This document shows, in pieces, positions 30,174-39,228 of a DNA stretch of 64,000 nucleotides. Under the pieces are notes generated by a model, which did no database searches, was not told where the DNA came from, and saw only the letters and a list, made by a program, of their open reading frames with translations. The position numbers and the translations under genes were made by a program. This stretch comes from Formosimonas limnophila. Its GTDB lineage: Bacteria; Pseudomonadota; Gammaproteobacteria; Burkholderiales; Burkholderiaceae. The stretch is taken from contig NZ_BMZG01000007.1 of NCBI RefSeq assembly GCF_014652675.1, positions 123,580 through 187,579 on the forward strand. Reading direction: 5' to 3'. The stretch's first letter is position 1. Every line of letters begins with the position of its first letter.

Positions 30174-31118
30174 ATGTCTGCTAAGAAATTTGCCGTGATC
30201 GGTAACCCGATTGCCCACAGTCGTTCACCGATGATTCATGCACAGTTTGCCAAAGACTGCGGCATTGAGCTGACTTATGAGCCTGTTTTGGGGGATTTGA
30301 ATGGATTTGCAGCTTGTGTGGATAAACTACGCGAACAAGGATACGTAGGTGCCAACCTGACATTGCCTTTTAAAAGAGAGGCTTATTTATTAGACATTAT
30401 TGGCTATTACTCACCCGAGGCGAGAGAAGCCCAAGCGGTGAATACTTTGAAGTTTGAGGAAGATGGCACTGTTAGTGTTTACAACACCGATGGTATTGGT
30501 TTGATTCGCGACATCACTCAAAATTTAAATTGTACTTTGTTGGGTAAGAATGTTTTGGTGATGGGGGCAGGTGGTGCGGTTCAGGGTGTTTTGGCTCTAT
30601 TATGCGCAGAACAGTTAAAGAGATTAACCTTAATTAATCGCACAAAAACTAAAGCAATTGGTTTAATTGAGTATATGCTCGCCATGGCTGCCACCAATCC
30701 ATTACCGTTTCACTTTTCAACAAGCATCATTTTCACTGGCGATGACCCTGTGAATGTCACAATGCAAGGCAGAAATTTGGATGGCGAAAGACTCAACCAT
30801 TTGTTTGAAGTTGCTGTATCAGATTGGCATGTTGATCAATTTCATCCATCAGAAGGTTATGATGTGGTGATAAATGCGACTTCTACAGGCTTGTTAGGTG
30901 GCTTTGAACCGCCTGTGGGCGTTCGCTTTGCACCCAATGCATTGGCTTACGATATGGTGTATGGTAAACAAACCGCATTTTTGGATTGGGCGATAAGTCA
31001 GGGTGCTCGGACAGCCGACGGTTGGGGCATGTTGGTCGAGCAAGCGGCAAAAAGCTTTGAAATTTGGCATGGTGTCAAACCCGATACGCGTGCGCTGATT
31101 GCGACAAAGGGGCAATGA
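30174..31118 (+). CDS. aroE: Shikimate dehydrogenase with an enlarged NADP domain
   Basis: 314 residues from the ATG at 30174, longer than the usual 270-285. The substrate motif FAVIGNPIAHSRSPMIHAQF, the NADP motif VLVMGAGGAVQGVLAL and YDVVINATSTGLLGG are intact. Between NRTKTKAIG and YDVVINATS there are about 65 residues where E. coli AroE has about 30, an extra stretch containing FHFSTSIIFTGDDPVNVTMQ. Catalyses 3-dehydroshikimate to shikimate. It ends just before mtgA, so an operon is likely. Confidence 0.95.
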   Translation: MSAKKFAVIGNPIAHSRSPMIHAQFAKDCGIELTYEPVLGDLNGFAACVDKLREQGYVGANLTLPFKREAYLLDIIGYYSPEAREAQAVNTLKFEEDGTVSVYNTDGIGLIRDITQNLNCTLLGKNVLVMGAGGAVQGVLALLCAEQLKRLTLINRTKTKAIGLIEYMLAMAATNPLPFHFSTSIIFTGDDPVNVTMQGRNLDGERLNHLFEVAVSDWHVDQFHPSEGYDVVINATSTGLLGGFEPPVGVRFAPNALAYDMVYGKQTAFLDWAISQGARTADGWGMLVEQAAKSFEIWHGVKPDTRALIATKGQ

Positions 31119-31119
31119 G

Positions 31120-31824
31120 ATGTGGCGAAACTGGATTAAACCTTTTGTGCTGTCGCTGTTGGCGATTTTGGTCGTGTTCCAGTTGTGGTGCTTTGCTTGG
31201 GTGGGTTTGTATCGCTTAGGGCTTGCGCCGTACACGGCGTTTATGAAGTCCGAGCAGATGCGGCTTTTGACTGAGAAAGGTCGCCTGGGCATTGAACACG
31301 ACTGGGTCGATTACAGCGAAATATCGGATAACCTCAAGCGCGCAGTGATTGCCTCGGAAGACGCGGGTTTTGTCGAACATGACGGTGTCGATTGGAATGC
31401 CATCGAGGTGGCGCGTAAGAAAAACGATAAAGCAGGCAAGGCAGTCGCGGGCGGTTCAACCATCTCGATGCAGTTGACCAAAAATTTATTTTTGTCATCG
31501 AATAAAAGCTATCTTCGTAAGGCAGAGGAAATTGGCATGACTTATGCGATGGAGGTCATGTTGCCCAAAGAGCAGATTTTGGAGATTTATCTCAACTCTG
31601 TGGAGTGGGGCGAAGGTGTTTTTGGTGCAGAAGCAGCTGCGCAGCATTACTTTAAAACCACAGCTGCAAAACTCACCGCACAACAAGCAGCGAAACTCGC
31701 AGTGATGCTACCTGCGCCAAAGAAATATGACGCCAATCGAAAAAGTCCTTATTTGGCCAAACGAGCGAATGTGATTTTGAAGCGTATGCGCGCGGCACAG
31801 ATTCCTGATGGTGAGGGGGTTTAA
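31120..31824 (+). CDS. mtgA: Monofunctional peptidoglycan glycosyltransferase
   Basis: 234 residues. One N-terminal membrane anchor (about 8-30), then the GT51 motifs: AVIASEDAGFVEHDGVDWNA with the catalytic Glu, AGGSTISMQLTKNLFLS, and EIYLNSVEWGEGVFGAEAAA. No transpeptidase domain, so it only polymerises glycan strands. The start is one base after the aroE stop; the pair aroE-mtgA is common in proteobacteria. Confidence 0.97.
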   Translation: MWRNWIKPFVLSLLAILVVFQLWCFAWVGLYRLGLAPYTAFMKSEQMRLLTEKGRLGIEHDWVDYSEISDNLKRAVIASEDAGFVEHDGVDWNAIEVARKKNDKAGKAVAGGSTISMQLTKNLFLSSNKSYLRKAEEIGMTYAMEVMLPKEQILEIYLNSVEWGEGVFGAEAAAQHYFKTTAAKLTAQQAAKLAVMLPAPKKYDANRKSPYLAKRANVILKRMRAAQIPDGEGV

Positions 31825-32169
31825 GTGCTGAAAAATATTGACTCAGTGGTTTTTTTTGTCGCTGATATTGATGCTGCGGCGCATTGGTATGCAGATATTT
31901 TTTCTGCGACAGTGCAATACGAAAACCCTAAGTATGCGTATATTAAAACTGCGAGCGTGACGGTTGGCTTTCATCCTATTGACGCCAAGAGCTCAGGCGG
32001 TGTTGGCGGCACGACGGTGTATTGGCGGGTTGATGATGTATCGGCTGTTATGGATGCGCTGATTGAGCGTGGTGCGCAACGACAGCGTGGACCTTATGTG
32101 ACCGATCTGGATGAAACCACGGCGATTGTCATTGACCCCTTTGGTTGTACTTTAGGTTTGATATCTTGA
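31825..32169 (+). CDS. VOC-family protein (glyoxalase/bleomycin-resistance fold)
   Basis: 114 residues starting at a GTG directly after the mtgA stop. The fold pattern is visible: IDSVVFFVADIDAAAHWYAD at the start, TVYWRVDDVSAVMDALIERG in the middle and AIVIDPFGCTLGLIS at the end, with one metal-ligand-like residue set only partly present. Substrate unknown. Tight spacing suggests it is co-transcribed with mtgA and the following transporter. Confidence 0.85.
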   Translation: MLKNIDSVVFFVADIDAAAHWYADIFSATVQYENPKYAYIKTASVTVGFHPIDAKSSGGVGGTTVYWRVDDVSAVMDALIERGAQRQRGPYVTDLDETTAIVIDPFGCTLGLIS

Positions 32170-33062
32170 ATTCTGTACGAAGCTTTGGACAGGGCTATTT
32201 TTTGCTCATGTTGTCCATGAGTTTGGTTGGCTCGTATGTGGCGTTGTCCAAGCAGTTGTTGCCGTCGTTTCCACCGTTTGCACTCGCTTGGGTGCGGTTC
32301 ATCATTGCGGCCATTTTCATGGTGCCTTGGTTATTGGAGTGGCGCGGGCGGTGGCGCTCAGTGTCGAGGCTTGATGCGTTGGTGCTGTTCGGTATGTCGT
32401 TTTTTGGTAATTTTTTGTTCACGATGTTTATGCTGTTTGGCGTAGCTCACACATCGGTGGCGGCTGCGGGCATCATCATGAGTTTGTTGCCCGCGACCAT
32501 TGCGGTACTGTCGGTGGTGATTTTGCGTGAGCGATTGACCGTGCCGATTGGACTGGCTTTGTTGTTGGCCATCGTGGGTGTGGCGGCTTTGAGTGTGCAG
32601 AAAGACAGTGTGGGTAGCTCATTGTTGGGTAATTCGCTGATGGTTGGGGCTTTGCTGTGTGAGGCTTTGTATGTGATTGGTGCGAAATACTTGACGGATG
32701 GCTTCTCACCCAAACAGATTGCGGTGTCGATGAACACGACCGGTTTGATTTTGACCACACCGTTGGGGCTTTATCAGTCCACACAAGTCGACTGGGGCAG
32801 CGTGTCATTCGGTGCGTGGGCACTTCTGGTCTTTTATGCGGTGTCTGCGAGTCAGATTGCGCCATGGCTTTGGTTTCGTGGTTTAAAGAGCATTCCTGCG
32901 AGTCGAGCAGGTGTGATGACGGTGGCTTTGCCTTTGACGGCTGCTGCATTAGGGATTTATCTGTTTGGTGAAACTTGGACGGTGTGGCATACGTTTGCCT
33001 TTGTCTGTGCTTTGTTTGGCGTGGTGTTGGTAACGGTAACTGGTCAAAAAAAGAATGGGTAG
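32166..33062 (+). CDS. EamA/DMT-family transporter
   Basis: About 298 residues from the TTG at 32166, which overlaps the VOC gene stop; the ATG at 32208 is an alternative. Ten membrane helices in two EamA repeats, e.g. PPFALAWVRFIIAAIFMVPW and IPASRAGVMTVALPLTAAAL. Members export amino acids, nucleosides or drugs; the substrate cannot be read here. Unlike the EamA gene near 9.2 kb, this copy is intact. Confidence 0.9.
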   Translation: MNSVRSFGQGYFLLMLSMSLVGSYVALSKQLLPSFPPFALAWVRFIIAAIFMVPWLLEWRGRWRSVSRLDALVLFGMSFFGNFLFTMFMLFGVAHTSVAAAGIIMSLLPATIAVLSVVILRERLTVPIGLALLLAIVGVAALSVQKDSVGSSLLGNSLMVGALLCEALYVIGAKYLTDGFSPKQIAVSMNTTGLILTTPLGLYQSTQVDWGSVSFGAWALLVFYAVSASQIAPWLWFRGLKSIPASRAGVMTVALPLTAAALGIYLFGETWTVWHTFAFVCALFGVVLVTVTGQKKNG

Positions 33063-33171
33063 CTGATATGCCTCTATTTGAGAAAAAAGTGTTTATTTTC
33101 TTTATATCTTAAAAATGCTGATGAAATTTAAACGCTTGAAACAGCGTTAATTGATTTGAAAAGAGTGACTG

Positions 33172-34632
33172 ATGGAAGAGTTTAACAACGATTTGCACAA
33201 AAACAACGATGTCAAAAAGCACCTCGAAACCGAGCGCGCCTCCGTAGCGCTTGACCTTGTGCAGACGCTGTTGGATTGGAAGGACAACCAGCAAGACGAG
33301 CAAAAGGTTGAGGGCGGTGGTTTGTTTGTCTCACGGGTCATGAATCCTGAGATTGAATTGCGTTGGGTCTTAGATGGTTTACATTCTGCGGATATTGCCC
33401 ACGTTTTGGAAGGCTTGCCGCTTGATGAGCGTTTGCAGGTCTGGCGATTGGTCAATCCTTCACGGGATGGCGAGATTTTGCTTGAAGTGTCTGACTCTGT
33501 GCGTGAAACACTGATTGCTGACATGAGCCGTCAGGAGTTGGTTTCGGCGACTGAGTCGTTGGATACCGATGAAATTGCTGAGTTAGCTGACGATTTACCA
33601 CGCGAGGTGGTTGAGGAGGTGGCTGAGAGCTTGCCTGTCGAGGAGCAGGCGCAGCTGCGAGCGGCGATGAGCTATCCGGATGACTCGGTTGGTTCGGCGA
33701 TGGACTTCGAGATGGTGACCACGCGTGGCAATATGACGCTGGAAATGGTATTACGTCAATTGCGTTCCATGGAAGAGTTGCCTGAGCAGACTGACCAAAT
33801 TTTTGTGGTTGATGATGCGGGAGTGCTGCTGGGAAGTCTGAGTTTAGAGCGTATTCTGATCAATCAGCCAGATGTAACAGTGTCAGATGTGATGCGTCAT
33901 GATGTGCTGCAACTATCACCGTTGGATGATATGGATGATGCGGCTCAGGCGTTTGAGCGATATGACTTGGTCAGTGCGCCCGTGGTGGATTCGCAAAATC
34001 GGCTGGTGGGGCGCTTAACGATTGACGAAGTGGTTGATGCGATTCGTGAACAAGGTGAGTCAGAAGTGCTCGCGCAGGTCGGTTTGAAAGAAGAACAAGA
34101 TATCTTCTCAACGGTCTCAAGTGCCGTGCGCAATCGCGCACCGTGGCTATTGGTGAATTTATTCACGGCGGGCTTTGCTTCCTATGTTGCTTCACGTTTT
34201 GGTCATACGGTAGAGCAAATTGTGGTCTTGGCATTCTTGATGTCTATTGTTGCTGGTATTGGTGGGAATTCTGGTAATCAGACGATGACGCTGATTATTC
34301 GAGCCTTGGCATTGGGGCAAATCACACCTTCTAATATCCAAGATTTGATTAAAAAAGAATTCACCGTGACGTCATTGATTGGCTTGGGTGGTGGGTTCAT
34401 CGCAGCCATTTTTGCCTATGTTATCTCGAACGATGTTGCATTGGCTGCGGTGATGATGGCGGCGATGGTGATTAACATTCTTGTGGGAGCAGCCATGGGT
34501 ATGTTGGTGCCGATTATGCGGGAAAAATATGGCAAAGACCCAGCGGTTGGTTCGAGTGTGCTATTAACCTTTGCGACTGACACCATGGGCTTTTTGATTT
34601 TCTTGGGTTTGGCCACTGTCTTCTTGTTGTGA
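33172..34632 (+). CDS. mgtE: Magnesium transporter MgtE
   Basis: 486 residues. An acidic N-terminal superhelical domain (LHSADIAHVLEGLPLDERLQ repeats, residues 65-190), a CBS pair (about 200-320, with LLGSLSLERILINQPDVTVS), a connecting helix, and the five-helix membrane part with the pore motif IGGNSGNQTMTLIIRALALG. In the family the CBS domains sense cytosolic Mg2+ and gate the channel. A small hairpin AACGCT/AGCGTT lies near 33130-33148 upstream, but no known Mg riboswitch was recognised. Confidence 0.96.
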   Translation: MEEFNNDLHKNNDVKKHLETERASVALDLVQTLLDWKDNQQDEQKVEGGGLFVSRVMNPEIELRWVLDGLHSADIAHVLEGLPLDERLQVWRLVNPSRDGEILLEVSDSVRETLIADMSRQELVSATESLDTDEIAELADDLPREVVEEVAESLPVEEQAQLRAAMSYPDDSVGSAMDFEMVTTRGNMTLEMVLRQLRSMEELPEQTDQIFVVDDAGVLLGSLSLERILINQPDVTVSDVMRHDVLQLSPLDDMDDAAQAFERYDLVSAPVVDSQNRLVGRLTIDEVVDAIREQGESEVLAQVGLKEEQDIFSTVSSAVRNRAPWLLVNLFTAGFASYVASRFGHTVEQIVVLAFLMSIVAGIGGNSGNQTMTLIIRALALGQITPSNIQDLIKKEFTVTSLIGLGGGFIAAIFAYVISNDVALAAVMMAAMVINILVGAAMGMLVPIMREKYGKDPAVGSSVLLTFATDTMGFLIFLGLATVFLL

Positions 34633-34781
34633 TGAGTCAATCCAACCTCTTATTTGCGATCCGTGCACCCGTCAAATGGCTATTTCAACATCCACATCGT
34701 ATTCGGTCTATTTATCGCTATGGGTTTCTCATCGGTTCTATTCCTGCTGTTTATGCGATATTTTTTGAAATGACATTCTGA
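34632..34781 (+). CDS. Small membrane protein overlapping the mgtE stop
   Basis: 49 codons beginning with the ATG of an ATGA overlap with the mgtE stop. The product begins MSQSNLLFAIRAPVKWLF and ends with one hydrophobic helix (YGFLIGSIPAVYAIFFEMTF). The overlap implies translational coupling with mgtE. It sits just before a strong terminator. Family unknown; existence is supported only by frame, overlap and position. Confidence 0.45.
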   Translation: MSQSNLLFAIRAPVKWLFQHPHRIRSIYRYGFLIGSIPAVYAIFFEMTF

Positions 34782-34800
34782 TTCAATGAAAATCACTTAA

Positions 34801-34836
34801 AAAATCCTCTGAATGTGTCAGAGGATTTTTGTTTTT
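34801..34836. terminator. Terminator between mgtE and slyD (convergent)
   Basis: AAATCCTCTGA / TCAGAGGATTT hairpin with T run on the plus strand and A run on the other side, so it may serve both genes. Confidence 0.9.
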
Positions 34837-34844
34837 AACCATTA

Positions 34845-35327
34845 TCAATGATGGTGACCATCACCACCGTGCGCATGGCCATGAGCCAGCTCGCTTGGCG
34901 TTGCGTCGCGCACGCTGACGACTTCGACCGCGAAGTGAAGACGTTCACCTGCGAGGGGGTGATTGCCATCTAACACAGCGTGTTCATTGGTGATGTCAGT
35001 GATGCGGACAGAGACTGGACCTTGGTCAGTTGAGGCTTGGAGCATCATGCCGACTTGCAGGTCGGGGATGTTGGCCAATTGTGCCAAAGGGATGTGTTGA
35101 ATCGCTTCTTCATGGTGCAGGCCATAAGCGTCTTCGGCTTCAACGTCGGCATTGAATTTATCTCCTGCTGATTTGCCTGTGAGTTGATCTTCAAGACCTG
35201 AGATGAGATTGTGGTGACCATGCATGTACATGAGCGGCTCTTTACCAGAAGAGCTGTCGAGGATGTCGCCTGCATCATTGGTCAGGGTGTAGTGGATGTG
35301 AACGACACTGTTTTCTTTGATTTGCAT
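34845..35327 (-). CDS. slyD: FKBP-type peptidyl-prolyl isomerase SlyD
   Basis: 160 residues from the ATG at 35327. MQIKENSVVHIHYTLTNDAG, then a typical FKBP core interrupted by the IF chaperone insert, and EDAYGLHHEEAIQHIPLAQL. The C-terminal tail is His-rich (HGHAHGGDGHHH), as in metal-binding SlyD. It isomerises prolyl bonds and delivers nickel or other metals in the family. Single-gene unit converging on the mgtE terminator. Confidence 0.95.
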   Translation of the reverse strand: MQIKENSVVHIHYTLTNDAGDILDSSSGKEPLMYMHGHHNLISGLEDQLTGKSAGDKFNADVEAEDAYGLHHEEAIQHIPLAQLANIPDLQVGMMLQASTDQGPVSVRITDITNEHAVLDGNHPLAGERLHFAVEVVSVRDATPSELAHGHAHGGDGHHH

Positions 35328-35474
35328 GGAAGCCTTTAATGAATGAGGTTGAGTGATAAAGCGCGACATATTGTACAGGTTTATGCATGACTTGTGCGCT
35401 TGTGCTTGTCTCTTCACACTGGACGCACAGAGTCAATGTAGGATGCGCTGCGAAGTGCTTTAATGGGAGATGTT

Positions 35475-36137
35475 ATGAAATGGTTACGTCAATTCACTGT
35501 GAGTACAGTGGTTTTTGGGCTGCTAACCGCAGGGTGGTATTACGCGCCGTGGTTAGAGCTGAAGTTGGGTTTCGCACCGAGTGTGATTCAGACCGCTCAG
35601 GCAAAAATACCAGAGGGTGGTTTTAGTCCCATACAATTAGTTCAGAATGCACGTGCTCAAATCGGTGTCACGGTGCGTTACGATCCCGAATATACTGCTA
35701 TCCCTTATCCAAACGGTGATGTGGCTCAGTTTAAAGGGGTTTGCACCGATGTGGTGATTCGAGCGATGCGAGGTCAAGGTTTGGATTTGCAAAAATTGGT
35801 TCATGAGGATATGAAGCAAAATTTTTCTCGGTATCCGACGCGCTGGGGTTTAAAGCGAGCCGATGCCAATATTGACCATCGGCGGGTGTTGAACTTAGAG
35901 GTGTTCATGACGCGCAGAGGTTTTAGTTTGCCGTTATCAACGCGGGCAAGGGATTTTCAGGCGGGGGATTGGGTGACTTGGCGTGTGGGGGATAAAAATT
36001 TGCCGCACATTGGTATTGCGTCGGATAAAAAAACGCGTGATGGTGTACCGTTGATTATTCACAATATCGGATTAGGGACTCAAGAAGAAGATGTGTCGTT
36101 CGCTTACAAAATGGTGGGTCACTATCGTTGGCGGTGA
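35475..36137 (+). CDS. DUF1287-family secreted protein (YijF-like)
   Basis: 220 residues from the ATG at 35475, which has GGGAG a few bases upstream. An N-terminal hydrophobic signal/anchor, then the DUF1287 domain with GVTVRYDPEYTAIPYPNGDV, GVCTDVVIRAMRGQGLDLQK (Cys in a CTDVV motif) and GDWVTWRVGDKNLPHIGIAS. The domain resembles NlpC/P60-like Cys-His hydrolases, with Cys and a later His conserved, but no activity is established to my knowledge. Confidence 0.88.
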   Translation: MKWLRQFTVSTVVFGLLTAGWYYAPWLELKLGFAPSVIQTAQAKIPEGGFSPIQLVQNARAQIGVTVRYDPEYTAIPYPNGDVAQFKGVCTDVVIRAMRGQGLDLQKLVHEDMKQNFSRYPTRWGLKRADANIDHRRVLNLEVFMTRRGFSLPLSTRARDFQAGDWVTWRVGDKNLPHIGIASDKKTRDGVPLIIHNIGLGTQEEDVSFAYKMVGHYRWR

Positions 36138-36250
36138 TGGTTTTGAATGAACTGGATGATGATTTTGGCGGTGGCTTTGGGGTTGTCTTGCAGCAGACCG
36201 TGACCACCGCCGAGCATCTCATCATGAACCTGACATAAAATGATTCGCAA
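36122..36250 (-). pseudogene. C-terminal remnant of an alpha/beta hydrolase
   Basis: On the minus strand the segment HDEMLGGGHGLLQDNPKATA then KIIIQFIQ is the ordinary C-terminus of an alpha/beta hydrolase, including the catalytic His region (GGGHG). The upstream part no longer resembles a hydrolase, so only the tail remains. It overlaps the end of the DUF1287 gene. Confidence 0.5.
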
Positions 36251-36278
36251 TTTTATATTTAACCACAAGGGAACTATC

Positions 36279-36524
36279 ATGAGCTCTTCAAAAGTATTAG
36301 TGATGTGTGTTGCAAGTGCTTTTTTAAGCATGCAGCTTGTGGTTGCGGATATAGAGATGGCTTCGAGTACTTGTGTTGCTATTGATGAAGAATGCCTCAG
36401 ATAAATATCTGAAATACCTTTCAATCCGTGTGAAGGTATCGAGAATTGCATGGTCGCTGAACCCGCGCCTGAGAGGATTTATCTGTCCTGTTCTTTCAGC
36501 GAACCGCCTTGTGTCGTTGACTAA
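36279..36524 (+). pseudogene. Cys-rich small secreted protein with an in-frame TAA
   Basis: From the ATG at 36279 (AAGGGA upstream) a 41-residue product with a signal peptide (MSSSKVLVMCVASAFLSM) ends at a TAA at 36402-36404. The same frame continues for 39 more codons. The whole shows three similar modules: CVAIDEEC before the stop, CEGIENC and CSFSEPPC after it. The spacing (Cys-x5/6-Cys) persists across the TAA, indicating an original protein of about 80 residues now interrupted, or one whose stop is read through. Family unknown. Confidence 0.5.
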
Positions 36525-37153
36525 TCCAAGTTAGAGCGGTTGTGCGCCTCATCAAGTAGCTCATAGCCGCGTGCTGCTTTACTCTTGGTTTGTGGGTGGG
36601 CATTTAACTGTATTTGAGCTTGCGAGGCAAGTAAGCGAAGGTGCTCTGCGCTGCCTTGTTTGAGTTCAATTTCTAACTCATAAATACCAACGTTTCGCTC
36701 CTGATTGGTTCGCCAAACTGCACCGTGGTCAATTGCGTATTCATGTATCTCGCCATTGTGCTCGTAGTGGTAAATTCTGCGCTCAAAGTTGGTTTCAAAC
36801 ACGGGTGTGAGTCTGTTGATGTAAGCGGCTAGATAGTTTTGCGCTGCTGGTTCAAACGCGGTTAAATTGATATTGGCATCTGTGAGCGGGTTTTCCCACT
36901 CGTGCCGTATGGATATGCCATCGTCTGTTTTGCCTGCTGTCTTGAGGGTTTGCAGCCATTGATTTTTGTCATCATCAAACCTTAGGCGCAGTGCAGCTTT
37001 TTGTTTTTTCAGGTCTTGCGTTTCAGTATCAAAGTAGATGTTTGTCAGTGCTGTAGTGCGCACGTAGCGAAGATGTGGTTGATTTTGTAACCAGTCATGA
37101 ACCGCTTCAACGGTTAAATCATCGGGAAGTGTGAGAGCGATTTCCAATTCCAT
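36521..37153 (-). CDS. CYTH-domain protein (putative inorganic triphosphatase)
   Basis: About 210 residues from the ATG at 37153 (MELEIALTLPDDLTVEAVHD); an earlier in-frame start adds 12 residues. The tunnel-fold pattern of CYTH enzymes is visible: an N-terminal ExE strand, NIYFDTETQDLKKQKAALRL, WLQTLKTAG and VGIYELEIELKQGS. In the usual ExExK motif the Lys position is Ala here, while the other basic residues look present. Family members hydrolyse triphosphate. It is immediately downstream of trpC but the spacing of about 80 bases leaves operon membership open. Confidence 0.82.
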   Translation of the reverse strand: MELEIALTLPDDLTVEAVHDWLQNQPHLRYVRTTALTNIYFDTETQDLKKQKAALRLRFDDDKNQWLQTLKTAGKTDDGISIRHEWENPLTDANINLTAFEPAAQNYLAAYINRLTPVFETNFERRIYHYEHNGEIHEYAIDHGAVWRTNQERNVGIYELEIELKQGSAEHLRLLASQAQIQLNAHPQTKSKAARGYELLDEAHNRSNLD

Positions 37154-37236
37154 GCGGTTGAGTACCTTTTCATCGGTTTTTGAAATCAAGGCATCGCAAA
37201 ACAGAAGTTTGTTTCGTTTCCAATGATTAATGATTA

Positions 37237-38034
37237 TTAAAAGAATAATTGTGTGAGTGCATCGCCCGCATGAGGCGCTTTCATGAATGCCTCACCGACA
37301 AGAAATCCATAAACCGCGTGGCTCGTCATTAAAGCAACATCCTCTCGATTGAGAATACCTGATTCTGTGACAACGATTTTGTTCGAAGGAATTTGAGCCA
37401 AGAGCTCAAGCGTTGTTTGCAATGTGACTTCAAACGTGCGCAAATTTCGGTTGTTGATGCCCAACAGCGGTGTTTGAAGTTGTAGTGCTTGATGCAGTTC
37501 GGTTTCATTGTGCACTTCGACAAGCACGGACATGCCCAAATCAAAAGCGTGCTGTTCAAACTGTTTCATCTCATCGAGTGTTAGTGCAGCAGCGATGAGT
37601 AAAATCGCATCTGCCCCCCATACGCGCGCTTCGTCGATTTGGTAAGTGTCAACAATGAAATCCTTGCGCAAGACGGGTAACGAGCAGGCGGCACGAGCGG
37701 CTTTTAAGTATTCAAAATGACCTTGAAAATACTGCTCATCTGTCAATACGGATAGACACGCTGCACCGGCGGCTTCGTATTCTCGGGCAATGGCGGCAGG
37801 GAGAAATGCTTCACGAAACACGCCTTTGCTCGGGGAGGCCTTTTTGATTTCGGCGATGACAGCGGGCTGCTGATTGGCCACGCGGGTTTGAATCGCTGCA
37901 GCGAAGTTTCGTGCAGGATTGTTTTTGACTGCGTCGAGCGCGGCCATGTGCATGGCCTTATCGGTGCAATTGGTGCGGGCTAACTTAAGCTCATCGTGTT
38001 TTGTGGCGATGATTTTTTTAAGGATGTCGTTCAT
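37237..38034 (-). CDS. trpC: Indole-3-glycerol-phosphate synthase
   Basis: 265 residues from the ATG at 38034 ([20 protein letters not shown]). Motifs [40 protein letters not shown] and [20 protein letters not shown] are the conserved TIM-barrel catalytic segments with the key Lys and Glu residues. Closes the indole ring in tryptophan synthesis. Last gene of the trpE-G-(CM)-D-C operon; trpF is not fused and not adjacent. Confidence 0.97.
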   Translation of the reverse strand: MNDILKKIIATKHDELKLARTNCTDKAMHMAALDAVKNNPARNFAAAIQTRVANQQPAVIAEIKKASPSKGVFREAFLPAAIAREYEAAGAACLSVLTDEQYFQGHFEYLKAARAACSLPVLRKDFIVDTYQIDEARVWGADAILLIAAALTLDEMKQFEQHAFDLGMSVLVEVHNETELHQALQLQTPLLGINNRNLRTFEVTLQTTLELLAQIPSNKIVVTESGILNREDVALMTSHAVYGFLVGEAFMKAPHAGDALTQLFF

Positions 38035-38149
38035 AAATCGTTCTAAAAAATACAAAAAACTGATGCCAATGTAAAAGTTGGCATGTACGTCGCTCAAAGT
38101 TTTGGTTAAACAATCTCCTTTTGGGAGGCGATCGTGGTTTGGGGCTGAA

Positions 38150-39181
38150 TTATATCTTTTTAAATCGCTGAGTGTATTGAACGAAGTCTTCTACTTTCGA
38201 ACGTGCCGCACCAGAGTTTATTGTTTGACGAGCGAGCTCGATACCGTGCCCAATGGAGTCTGTGACACCTGCCGTGTACAACGCAACGCCTGAGTTGAGC
38301 AAAACAATGTCGCGTGCTGCATTTGCTTCATCATTGAGCGCAGAAAGCATCATAATCTTTGACTCCTCAGGATTGTTCACGCGAAGCGAATCTATCGGTG
38401 CGCGCATTAAATCAAATTGCTCTGGCGTGAGGGTGTATTCACTTAATGCACCATTTTTCAGCTCACAAACGTGAGTGGGTGCAGCCAATGAAACCTCATC
38501 CATGCCATCCTCAGAGTGAACCACCAGTACGTGGTTCGCGCCGAGTGCCTGCATGACACGTGCCATAGTGGTCGTCAATTCCTTTGAAAAAACCCCCATG
38601 AGTGTGTGTGCTGCGTTCGCAGGGTTGGTTAAAGGACCCAAAATATTAAAAACTGTACGAACACCGAGCTCACGGCGAATCGGTGCAACGTGTTTCATCG
38701 CAGGGTGATGGTTCGGCGCGAACATAAACCCCATGCCCGTCGCGGCGATGGTTTGCGCGACTTCATCGGGCGAGAGCATGAGATTCGCGCCGAGGGCTTC
38801 GAGGGCATCGGCAGACCCTGATTTAGACGAAACGCTGCGGTTGCCGTGTTTGGCGACCTTAGCCCCTGCGGCTGCGACGACAAATAGGCAAGTGGTTGAT
38901 ATATTAAACGTACTCGCTCCGTCACCACCTGTACCGACAATGTCTACGAAATTATTGTTGTTATCGACATTCACGCGCAAAGAAAACGCACGCATGACAC
39001 GCGCAGCGGCGGTAATTTCGTCTAAAGTCTCACCTTTTGCACGTAGCGTGGCGAGTATCGCCGCTGCCGCTGGCGCTGATAACTCGCCCGCCATCAGTGC
39101 GGTCATGAACTCGCTCATGGTTTCGGTAGAGAGGTTTTCGCGGTTGATGAGCTGGGTGATGGTTTGGCTGGTGTTGAACAT
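38150..39181 (-). CDS. trpD: Anthranilate phosphoribosyltransferase
   Basis: 343 residues. The PRPP-binding motif [19 protein letters not shown] and [20 protein letters not shown], plus [20 protein letters not shown], are diagnostic. It transfers the phosphoribosyl group to anthranilate. Unlike in enteric bacteria it is not fused to trpG. It lies about 50 bases after the chorismate mutase-like gene. Confidence 0.98.
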   Translation of the reverse strand: MFNTSQTITQLINRENLSTETMSEFMTALMAGELSAPAAAAILATLRAKGETLDEITAAARVMRAFSLRVNVDNNNNFVDIVGTGGDGASTFNISTTCLFVVAAAGAKVAKHGNRSVSSKSGSADALEALGANLMLSPDEVAQTIAATGMGFMFAPNHHPAMKHVAPIRRELGVRTVFNILGPLTNPANAAHTLMGVFSKELTTTMARVMQALGANHVLVVHSEDGMDEVSLAAPTHVCELKNGALSEYTLTPEQFDLMRAPIDSLRVNNPEESKIMMLSALNDEANAARDIVLLNSGVALYTAGVTDSIGHGIELARQTINSGAARSKVEDFVQYTQRFKKI

Positions 39182-39228
39182 AAGTGCTTTTCAAAGTCTC
39201 GGGTGAACGTTGCAATAATTGTGGCTGA

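Noticed and set aside
33063..33171. Mg-sensing riboswitch before mgtE
   Set aside because: Only a short hairpin is present and no M-box-type conserved elements were seen in 109 bases.
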